Shown: one piece after another, positions 19,258 to 26,298 of the stretch
Layout of the letters: every line of letters starts with the position of its first letter
Position numbering within the stretch: position 1 is the stretch's first letter
Origin: RGIG8745 sp045576655
Lineage (GTDB): Bacteria; Bacteroidota; Bacteroidia; Bacteroidales; Bacteroidaceae
Assembly: GCA_045576655.1 (NCBI GenBank)
Contig: JAZNGW010000044.1
Coordinates: 33,671 to 97,670, forward strand
Length of the DNA stretch: 64,000 nt
Direction: 5' to 3'
Translations under genes and position numbers: made by a program
Notes under the pieces: generated by a model
The model's input: the letters and a program-made list of their open reading frames with translations, nothing else
Told to the model about the DNA's origin: nothing
Database searches by the model: none

Positions 19258-20712
19258 TTAACCCTTAATATCCTCTTCCTCCTTGTCCAAATTACCGCTC
19301 CAGAGGTATTTGCGCGTTTCTTCCACTATGACGTTTGAGAGAAACAGCAGGCAGAGGAGGTTCGGTATGGCCATCAGAGCATTGAATATGTCGGCGAGGT
19401 TCCAAACGACGTCAAGGCTTACTACCGCTCCCAGATAGACCGTAATGAGAAATACCACACGGTAGGCGTTAGTAGCGTTGCGTTGCCTGATTCTGTAGTA
19501 TTCTTCCGAAGCGTTTTTCCCCCTTTTGTGGTGGCGGAACCACTTGTTTGACAAGTACTCCAGTCCGCGCTCTCCGTAGAGTCCCCAACCGAGAATCGTT
19601 GAGAACGCAAAAGTCAGTGTGCCTAATGCTAAAATCGGTTCACCGACGTAAGGAATCTTCGAGAACGCCATCTTAGTCAGTTCGCCCCCGTCATTCACGC
19701 TAATCTCAGGATATGCCAGAATGGACGAAACGATGGTTATGCCCGTGAGAGCGCAGATGACCACAGTGTCCCAGAAAGTTCCAGTTGATGACACCAACGC
19801 CTGGCGCACTGGATTCTTCGTCTGTGCCGATGCTGCCACGATTGGGGCGGAACCCAGTCCGGACTCGTTAGAAAATAGTCCGCGGGCTATACCGTAGCGG
19901 GCAGCAATCATGATTGATGCTCCCGCAAAACCGCCTCCAGCAGCCTCAGGGTTGAATGCCGACTCCATGATGAGTTTCAGCGCGGGCCACACATAGCCGC
20001 TGTTAATGCAGAGGACGGTGATGCACCCCAGGATGTAGAAACCAGCCATGAGCGGCACTAAGGTTCCGCAGCAACGGGCTATGCTCTTCACTCCGCCCAT
20101 GATGACGGCTGCCGCAAAAATCGTGATTATGCCGCCCACAACAATAGGTGATATGCCGTATACCTCGCTGCTCATAGTTGATATGGCGTTGGCCTGAACC
20201 GTCGAGCCGATGCCGAATGTGGCAATGGCGGTAAAGACGGCAAATGCAACTGCCATAAATTTCCAGAACTTACGTTTGGCACCCTTTGCCGGTTTTGCCA
20301 GTCCGTTCTCTATGGCGTACATCGGACCGCCAAGCATCCTGCCGTTTGAACTTACGCGATATTTCACGGCAAGAAGTCCCTCGCCGTATTTCGTGGCAAT
20401 GCCTAACACGCCCGTAATCCAGCACCAGAACACTGCTCCCGGACCTCCCAGGGCGATGGCAGTGCCTACACCCACAATGTTTCCCGTTCCGATAGTGGCA
20501 GCCAGGGCTGTTGTTAATGCGCCGAACTGCGACACTTCGCCCGAAGCACCCTTGTCCTTGCTCAGCGAAAGACGTATTGCCATGAGCAGATGCTTTTGAG
20601 GCAGTCGCAAACGAACGGTCAGGAATATGTGTGTTCCCAGCAATAGCAGCAGCATGGGCGGTCCCCATACCCAACCGCTCACTTCTGTCAGTATGTCATT
20701 AATAAAATCCAT
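19258..20712 (-). CDS. Amino-acid carrier protein (alanine/glycine:cation symporter, AGCS family)
   Basis: Sodium-coupled amino-acid importer with about 10-11 membrane helices. The ATG at 20712 (MDFINDILTEVSGWVWGPPM) is preferred to an upstream one that adds 8 hydrophilic residues; the product is 484 aa. The AGCS signature region is ATIGTGNIVGVGTAIALGGPG, and GLFSNESGLGSAPI is also conserved. It has its own promoter (20745-20752) and is transcribed divergently from the EamA gene. Confidence 0.94.
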   Translation of the reverse strand: MDFINDILTEVSGWVWGPPMLLLLLGTHIFLTVRLRLPQKHLLMAIRLSLSKDKGASGEVSQFGALTTALAATIGTGNIVGVGTAIALGGPGAVFWCWITGVLGIATKYGEGLLAVKYRVSSNGRMLGGPMYAIENGLAKPAKGAKRKFWKFMAVAFAVFTAIATFGIGSTVQANAISTMSSEVYGISPIVVGGIITIFAAAVIMGGVKSIARCCGTLVPLMAGFYILGCITVLCINSGYVWPALKLIMESAFNPEAAGGGFAGASIMIAARYGIARGLFSNESGLGSAPIVAASAQTKNPVRQALVSSTGTFWDTVVICALTGITIVSSILAYPEISVNDGGELTKMAFSKIPYVGEPILALGTLTFAFSTILGWGLYGERGLEYLSNKWFRHHKRGKNASEEYYRIRQRNATNAYRVVFLITVYLGAVVSLDVVWNLADIFNALMAIPNLLCLLFLSNVIVEETRKYLWSGNLDKEEEDIKG

Positions 20713-20744
20713 GAGATAGTTTGGTTGATTGTGCAACGAAGTTG

Positions 20745-20752
20745 CAAAGATA
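20745..20752 (-). promoter_or_regulatory. -7 promoter box of the symporter gene
   Basis: Read on the minus strand this is TATCTTTG, a perfect TAnnTTTG box, 33 bp before the ATG. The leader includes a short dyad (GTGCAAC-GAA-GTTGCA). Confidence 0.6.
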
Positions 20753-20816
20753 CGAAATATGTGCCAATGTGTGAAGCATTAAGCGGCGCGGTGCGCTCTG
20801 CTTCCGAAAATATCAG

Positions 20817-20824
20817 TAACTTTG
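20817..20824 (+). promoter_or_regulatory. -7 promoter box of the EamA gene
   Basis: TAACTTTG fits the TAnnTTTG consensus and lies 16 bp before the ATG at 20841, so the transcript is almost leaderless. It is divergent from the symporter promoter 65 bp away. Confidence 0.6.
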
Positions 20825-20840
20825 CAACTGAAAAAGACTC

Positions 20841-21770
20841 ATGACAGATATGACAGAACAAAAAACAAGTATATTCCAGCGTCCCGTATGGGTCGTGGTC
20901 TTTGCTCTCACGGCGGCAATATCGTGGGGATGGGCTTATCCGCTTATCAAACTCGGTTTTGGAGAGTTTGCCATCACGCAGGAGATGACTGGTAGCAAGA
21001 TGCTCTTCGCTGGTATCCGTTTTGCCATTTCAGGATTTATAATTCTTGCCATAGCGGCAGCCACACGCCGAAGTTTTAAGGTTTGCAACACTGCGGGCTG
21101 GAGCTACATACTTTTGTTCTCCCTGATGAACACCTCGCTCCATTACGCATTCTTCTACATAGGACTGTCCCATAGTGAAGGAGCGCGGGCAGCAATCCTC
21201 AATTCCTTGAGCGTCTTCTCGCTGGTGCTTCTTGCCTGCGTGTTCTTCAAGAGCGACCGCTTGACAACCAATAAGATAGTGGGTTGTATCGTGGGTTTTG
21301 CTGGAGTGCTTGCCCTCAACGTCGGGGGAGGCAGCAGCGGACAGTTCACGTTCTTGGGCGACGGTATGATAATTCTTAATGCGCTTTGCTCGGCTGTGGC
21401 AGGGCTTATGACTCGCGGACTGGGTCGCCGAGTAGATGTATTCGTGGGCACAGGATATAGCCTTGCTATTGGCGGCGTCATGCTTGTGGCAGCCGGACTC
21501 GTTACAGGTGGCGCTTTGCCTGTAGTTAACTTGTCCGGACTCACTATTCTGTCGCTTCTTATATGTATCTCCACCCTCGGTTTTGCGCTCTACAACAAAC
21601 TTCTCAGTTGCAACCCCGTGGGTAAGGTGGCAATCTTCAATTCGCTTATCCCTGCAGTGGGTGCACTCACCTCATGCCTCTGCCTCAGTGAACCTTTCTA
21701 CTGGAAGTATGTCGTTGCGGCAGTTCTTGCAACTCTCGGCATATATATCATTAACAAAGGGAAGAAGTAA
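20841..21770 (+). CDS. EamA-family (drug/metabolite superfamily) membrane transporter
   Basis: 309 aa with ten hydrophobic helices arranged as two EamA repeats (about 15-150 and 165-305). SWGWAYPLIKLGF and the repeat-2 NSLIPAVGALTSCLCLSEPF are characteristic. Members export amino acids or other metabolites; the substrate is not predictable. A second ATG three codons in is possible. It converges with the GH28 gene 20 bp away. Confidence 0.92.
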   Translation: MTDMTEQKTSIFQRPVWVVVFALTAAISWGWAYPLIKLGFGEFAITQEMTGSKMLFAGIRFAISGFIILAIAAATRRSFKVCNTAGWSYILLFSLMNTSLHYAFFYIGLSHSEGARAAILNSLSVFSLVLLACVFFKSDRLTTNKIVGCIVGFAGVLALNVGGGSSGQFTFLGDGMIILNALCSAVAGLMTRGLGRRVDVFVGTGYSLAIGGVMLVAAGLVTGGALPVVNLSGLTILSLLICISTLGFALYNKLLSCNPVGKVAIFNSLIPAVGALTSCLCLSEPFYWKYVVAAVLATLGIYIINKGKK

Positions 21771-21790
21771 CGTTTAAACGGAAAATCTCG

Positions 21791-23455
21791 TCACTCTATT
21801 GCTTTTTCGCTTCTAACGAGGTCTATTGTTCGGTCCTTCAAGCCGCAGAATTCCTTCAGTTTGATATTCTTTGCCTCTTTGAGAATTAAGTGAGGAGAAC
21901 CGACTGGCTTGTCGGCGCGTATGTCGTGCAATCGCACGTCTTCTGCATCAATGATCAGCACTGCAGGACGTCCGTCCTGTTCTATTGTTTCCAATGTTAC
22001 ATTGTTTATAGACACATTTTTGGCATGGCTGATGAAAAGTCCGTACGTAGGCAGTATGCCGTGTGAGGACGGTTCGGGATAGCCCTGCTCCATCTGTGGC
22101 ACATCGTAAGAGCTTGGTGCCTTATCGCTCTTGTCATCGTTTTTAGTTGCAGCGGTGGCACTGCTGTTGCTGTGTTTCCCCGTTTCGTTTAGTCTGTTGT
22201 TCCCTCTGGTGAAAAATGGGTTGGCACCTCTTTGCTCAGCCACGTCATCCATTGTTATGCCACCTTTGTACTGTATGTGTATGTTGCTCAAGGCCACGTC
22301 TTCTATCATGTGGTTCTCTATGCCGAATATCATTGAGGCGTAGCGGCAATCGGCATTCTTAACACTGATGTTGCTCAGCATTACTCGTCTTATAGCCCCC
22401 ACAGATGTTCCTTCGGGACCGCGTGCGCGGTTGCCCAGACGGACGTAGATAGGTGAGTTGCATATGTCACGCATCACAATATTGCTGATAGCAATGTCCT
22501 CGATGACACCTCCGTCTACAGTTTCAAGCGCCAGTCCCCGACACCGGTCAAAAGTGCAGTTTGAGATAGTTATGTTACGGAATCCGCCGTTCGATTCTGT
22601 TCCGAACTTTATGCGCCCTGTAGGACCGTCGCGGTCTGGAGCGGTGTTGGTTGTAGTTCCGTAAGTGCCGTCAAGCATCGAACCTATGTCGTAGCCCAAC
22701 ACATGGCAGTTGGTGATTGTGACATTTTCTGTTGCCTTTGCATATCCCAGAGCGTACGAGCTTTTAAGCACGATGGCATCATCGTTTAGAGTGTTCACGT
22801 GGCAGTTGCTGACTCTGACGTTGGAGCAACAGTCTATGTCAAAGCCGTCGCGGTTCGTGTCGCAACGCACATTGTCGATAGTCAGATTGTCCACACCGGT
22901 AAGAAGCAAGGCGAAGTGCCCGCACCGTAGCATGCTGATGTCGCGTATGGTCACGTTGCGGCACTCTTTAAGAGCGATGGCTTTGTTGGCGGCAGGATGT
23001 CCGTTCATGAGTCTTTGTCCGCGAGTCAGCCCGTCAGTTCCGTCGATTAGCCCAAATCCTTCTATCGTAACATCATGCAAACCAATGCCCCAAATGAGGG
23101 AGTTTTTCCAATGGCTGTGCCCAAAGTCCTGATATGTTGACGTGTTTTCCTCTGGAAGGTCATAATGGTGATCAGCAGTAGGCTCGGCAGCCCTCACTAT
23201 TGCACCGTGGTCGAGATAAAGGCGGATGTTGCTCTGCAGTCTTATGGAGAGGCACTGATACAGCCCTGCAGGAAAATATACCGTTCCGCCACCTTTGCTT
23301 GACGCGGCTTCTATAGCCTTGTTAATGGAGTGGCTGTCAATGCTCGTACCGTCCCCCTTGGCGCCATAGTCCTTCACGTTAAATACAGTTGAGGCAGTGA
23401 CGTTAGTGCAGAAAAACATTAAAATTGACGCTAACAGTAATATGCGTTTTGCCAT
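21791..23455 (-). CDS. GH28-family glycoside hydrolase (polygalacturonase-like), secreted
   Basis: 554 aa with signal peptide (cleavage near NVTAS, about residue 22) and a right-handed beta-helix. It begins VFNVKDYGAKGDGTSID, the usual GH28 start. The catalytic region reads NRDGFDIDCC and NDDAIVLKS, keeping the acidic residues of the NTDG and DD motifs. The canonical GHG and RIK motifs are not obvious (GTESNGG and YVRLGN stand there), so the substrate may be a pectin variant rather than plain homogalacturonan. A polar insert around 420-460 (NSSATAATKNDDKSDKAPSS) looks like a flexible loop. DUF456 is 27 bp upstream. Confidence 0.85.
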   Translation of the reverse strand: MAKRILLLASILMFFCTNVTASTVFNVKDYGAKGDGTSIDSHSINKAIEAASSKGGGTVYFPAGLYQCLSIRLQSNIRLYLDHGAIVRAAEPTADHHYDLPEENTSTYQDFGHSHWKNSLIWGIGLHDVTIEGFGLIDGTDGLTRGQRLMNGHPAANKAIALKECRNVTIRDISMLRCGHFALLLTGVDNLTIDNVRCDTNRDGFDIDCCSNVRVSNCHVNTLNDDAIVLKSSYALGYAKATENVTITNCHVLGYDIGSMLDGTYGTTTNTAPDRDGPTGRIKFGTESNGGFRNITISNCTFDRCRGLALETVDGGVIEDIAISNIVMRDICNSPIYVRLGNRARGPEGTSVGAIRRVMLSNISVKNADCRYASMIFGIENHMIEDVALSNIHIQYKGGITMDDVAEQRGANPFFTRGNNRLNETGKHSNSSATAATKNDDKSDKAPSSYDVPQMEQGYPEPSSHGILPTYGLFISHAKNVSINNVTLETIEQDGRPAVLIIDAEDVRLHDIRADKPVGSPHLILKEAKNIKLKEFCGLKDRTIDLVRSEKAIE

Positions 23456-23482
23456 TGTATGCTGTTTTTAGTGATATTCTTG

Positions 23483-23959
23483 TCAATCCCAAAAGCCTAT
23501 TACCATCATCACGATGACGGCAATGCCGTAGAAGAACTTCATCCCAGTGGTCAGGATGAAAGCCACGAACGACAGCGAAGCCACCTTGAGTGCCTGCCCA
23601 AACGGTTTCTTCGTCAGGAGTTCGCCTACTAACGCTCCGATGAACGGTCCGAGAATCAGTCCCCACGGACCGCAGAACAAACCTATGATCAGACCGATTG
23701 TGGCACCGTGCATACTCAGTTTCGAACCGCCCCCAAGTTTTGTCATCCATATCGGGGCTATATAGTCAATCACGCTCACCACCACCATCAGTACGCCCAT
23801 CACCCACAGACTTGTAGACGACACGCTTCCTTTGTCGTACAGCCACATCATCCATAGCGTAACGTAACTGACTGGAGGACCAGGTAGCATCGGAACTATT
23901 GCTCCCACCAGTCCCACAACAGCGCACACGATAGCTAAAGTAATCCAAACGTATTCCAT
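23483..23959 (-). CDS. DUF456 membrane protein
   Basis: 158 aa, mostly hydrophobic, with four to five helices and two glycine-zipper-like segments (IGLIIGLFCGPWGLILGPFIGALVGELL). This matches DUF456, an inner-membrane family of unknown function. GH28 follows 27 bp downstream, so the two may be cotranscribed, but no functional link is known. Confidence 0.85.
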   Translation of the reverse strand: MEYVWITLAIVCAVVGLVGAIVPMLPGPPVSYVTLWMMWLYDKGSVSSTSLWVMGVLMVVVSVIDYIAPIWMTKLGGGSKLSMHGATIGLIIGLFCGPWGLILGPFIGALVGELLTKKPFGQALKVASLSFVAFILTTGMKFFYGIAVIVMMVIGFWD

Positions 23960-24392
23960 AAATTGCGGTTGTTTTCTATGTTGTTAAACAAGACAAAGTT
24001 AGCATTTGTTGTTTATAACTACAAGAATGTAATGAAAAAGGATGGTGGCATTTCTGCTCTCCCCATCCTTTATTGTTTGTTAATATCACCTTTCCTTCTG
24101 AAGTTTGGCAGCCTCATCCGCCAGAAATTGGCGAAGAGTGCGACCGTCATCAGTCCACATAGAATCCAGTGTTTCCTGTGTAAGTTTGCGACCACCGGCC
24201 ATGTAGTTATAGTAACATAGAGGGAAAAATTCAAAGATTTAGGAGAAAAAAAGGCTATTTTCCCGTTTTGCACCATTTTTTTTATCTCCTTTTGTGAAAT
24301 GTCTGCTCGGTGCAAAGTTTGGAATGCTTGCCCGAAAACTTCTTCATGATGCGTTGCATAAATCGAATTTCCTGCATGAAAACTATATATTG

Positions 24393-24470
24393 CAGTGCGT
24401 TATATACAAAACACAGTGCGTTATGTGCATAACGCAGTGCATTATATACAAAACGCAGTGCGTTATAGAG
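24393..24470. repeat. 21-bp tandem repeat, 3.7 copies
   Basis: Units start at 24393, 24414, 24435 and 24456, each like CAGTGCGTTATATACAAAACG; the fourth is cut at 15 bp. The surrounding gap (23960-24489) shows no convincing gene. The array has no spacers, so it is not CRISPR. It lies just beyond the terminator of the glutamine synthetase gene. Confidence 0.85.
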
Positions 24471-24489
24471 TTTTCTGTGGGGTGTCAGT

Positions 24490-24533
24490 GGAAAAAAACA
24501 TCCGCAAAGCTGTTTTGTTAGCCTTGCGGATGC
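24490..24533 (-). terminator. Intrinsic terminator of the glutamine synthetase gene
   Basis: The arms 24499-24507 and 24524-24532 pair perfectly over 9 bp (CATCCGCAA with TTGCGGATG). On the minus strand the stem is followed by a run of seven T residues. It lies 25 bp after the glutamine synthetase stop. Confidence 0.88.
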
Positions 24534-24557
24534 TTATATGTAGGGCGGATAGGGTGA

Positions 24558-26060
24558 TTATCCGCAGTGGAAGTACTGGTTGACGAGTTTGAGCATCTCT
24601 TCCTGGTTGCCGTTGATGTCGGCACGGAGGGTGCGGTCGCCGTAAGAACGGAGCTTCTTGATGATGCCGTCGATCATGGCTGGACTGAACACGTTGTACT
24701 GTTCGAAGACGGCACGCTGCTTTTCGATGCAGTCGGCTGACGCTTCGCAACTGTCTGGCAGGCAAGCGAGTGAGTTGAGTTTGTCGGCGTTCTCCTTCTG
24801 ATGGATGTTGACGTTGACGTATGTCTTTTCGGCGATGTCGAGTGCGTTGTCGAGTTCGAAACCGTGGCGGCATGCTACTGCGAGTCCTGCTATGAGCTGG
24901 TAGATGTCGGCAGAACCGTCTGGCGAGCGCATCTCTACAGTCTGCTTCTGAGTTGTGTCGTAGTTGCTTTCCTGCTCAAGCGGGTTGGCAATCTTGCACA
25001 TGTCGCTCTTTGCAGCCCATCCGAGCGGTACGCGCACGAGCACAGAGCGGTTGCGGTCGCCCCAGCAGATGTTTGTTGGCGCTTCCTGGTGAGGTACAAG
25101 GCGGAAGTATGAAGTAGGGTTTGTGTTGCCGAATGCGGTGATTGACGGTGCGAGCTGCATCATGCCGGCGATGGCGCGGCGTGCTGTGGCTGAGAGTACT
25201 CCGCCGTCGAGCATCTGGTTCTGTCCGTCCTTGACGATGCGCATGTGGATGTGCAGACCTGAACCGGCCTTGCCCGCTGTAATCTTTGGTGCGAACGTGA
25301 TGTCGTAGCCCAGTTCGTAGGCGAGGTTGCGAATGATCCACTTCGCTATCATGAGTTGGTCGGCAGCGTCTTCTGCATTGACTGGGAGGAACTCGATTTC
25401 GTTCTGCTCGTATATCATGCCGTCGATGGTGAAGTTGCCCACCTCTGAGTGGCCGTACTTGATTTGTCCGCCAGCCTGAGCGATGTATGCCATGCACTGT
25501 GTGCGGAACTCGTTGAACTTGGCGTAAGGTGCCGACTCGTGGTAGCCCTTCTGGTCGGTTGCTGGGAACATTTCCGTGTCGGGCGCAATGACGTAGTACT
25601 CAAGTTCGCCCATTGCCTGGAACTCCATGCCTGTCACTTCCTTGAATGCGCGGCATGCCTTGCGCAGTGTGTTTTCGGGTGAGCTCTCAAGCGGTTCGCC
25701 GTCCTTATTGAAGTAGGAGCAGAGCATGGAGAGGGTAGGGATTTCGGCAAACGGATCGAGGAACGCTGTGCTGAAGCGTGGCAGGACATAGAGGTCGCTG
25801 CTGCCTGCCTCGATGAACGGGAAGAGGCTTGAGCCGTCTACGCGCTCGCCGCAAGTGAGGATGGCGTCGAGGTATGCCATGTTGTTGATGACGAAGTTGA
25901 GTGTCTTCAGGCGTCCGTCGCCTGCGGGGTACATGAAGTTGACCATGCGCACGCCGTTCTCCTGGATGAAGCGGATGATGTCCGCCTTTGTGAACTCCTT
26001 GCAAGGTTTGCCGAGGAAGACAACGAGCTTGTTCGGATTCATTTCGAGTTCTCTGTTCAT
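24558..26060 (-). CDS. glnA: Glutamine synthetase
   Basis: Makes glutamine from glutamate, ammonia and ATP in the cytoplasm. The length of 500 aa fits a type I-like enzyme rather than the about 730-aa type III. Visible motifs are GELEYYVI (metal-binding glutamates), AGSGLHIHM (the catalytic-histidine region), NRSVLVRVPLG (ATP and substrate arginines) and VEMRSPDGSADIY near the C terminus. A second start at 26042 (MNPNKL) is possible. Single-gene unit with its own promoter (26140-26147) and terminator (24490-24533). Confidence 0.94.
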   Translation of the reverse strand: MNRELEMNPNKLVVFLGKPCKEFTKADIIRFIQENGVRMVNFMYPAGDGRLKTLNFVINNMAYLDAILTCGERVDGSSLFPFIEAGSSDLYVLPRFSTAFLDPFAEIPTLSMLCSYFNKDGEPLESSPENTLRKACRAFKEVTGMEFQAMGELEYYVIAPDTEMFPATDQKGYHESAPYAKFNEFRTQCMAYIAQAGGQIKYGHSEVGNFTIDGMIYEQNEIEFLPVNAEDAADQLMIAKWIIRNLAYELGYDITFAPKITAGKAGSGLHIHMRIVKDGQNQMLDGGVLSATARRAIAGMMQLAPSITAFGNTNPTSYFRLVPHQEAPTNICWGDRNRSVLVRVPLGWAAKSDMCKIANPLEQESNYDTTQKQTVEMRSPDGSADIYQLIAGLAVACRHGFELDNALDIAEKTYVNVNIHQKENADKLNSLACLPDSCEASADCIEKQRAVFEQYNVFSPAMIDGIIKKLRSYGDRTLRADINGNQEEMLKLVNQYFHCG

Positions 26061-26139
26061 ATATATTAATGTTTAGTGTTTAATGTTTAGGTGGTAGTGT
26101 TTAGGGGTACCTCCAATACTCCTCAGTTGCTCAGTTGCG

Positions 26140-26147
26140 CAAATATA
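26140..26147 (-). promoter_or_regulatory. -7 promoter box of glnA
   Basis: On the minus strand this reads TATATTTG, a perfect match to TAnnTTTG. It is 80 bp before the ATG. The leader contains repeated TTTAGTGTTTAATGTTTAG-like stretches, possibly a regulatory site, but no known riboswitch was recognised. Confidence 0.6.
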
Positions 26148-26159
26148 CGAAAATTTGTT

Positions 26160-26298
26160 TATTTTTGCAGTAAATACAATTAATATGGCAATTATCAGAA
26201 TAAATGTTTTCTTGCTTGCTCTGCTATGTGCTGTGGGTGCTATGGCGCAAGGCCTTGCGGTCAATGGGGCTTGCTGTTGTCTCTACGTCATAGCCTAA
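26160..26298 (+). pseudogene. Orphan promoter plus signal-peptide start of a lost gene
   Basis: A good promoter box TATTTTTG (26160-26167) is followed by an ATG at 26185 that opens a clean signal peptide, MAIIRINVFLLALLCAVGAMAQ. The frame then runs into the antisense of the 3' end of the GH28-GH105 gene and stops at 26298 after 37 codons. It looks like the 5' end of a secreted-protein gene whose body was lost by rearrangement. The alternative is an intact 37-aa secreted peptide. Confidence 0.5.

Noticed and set aside
24393..24470. CRISPR array
   Set aside because: The 21-bp units are contiguous with no spacers and no cas genes are present.
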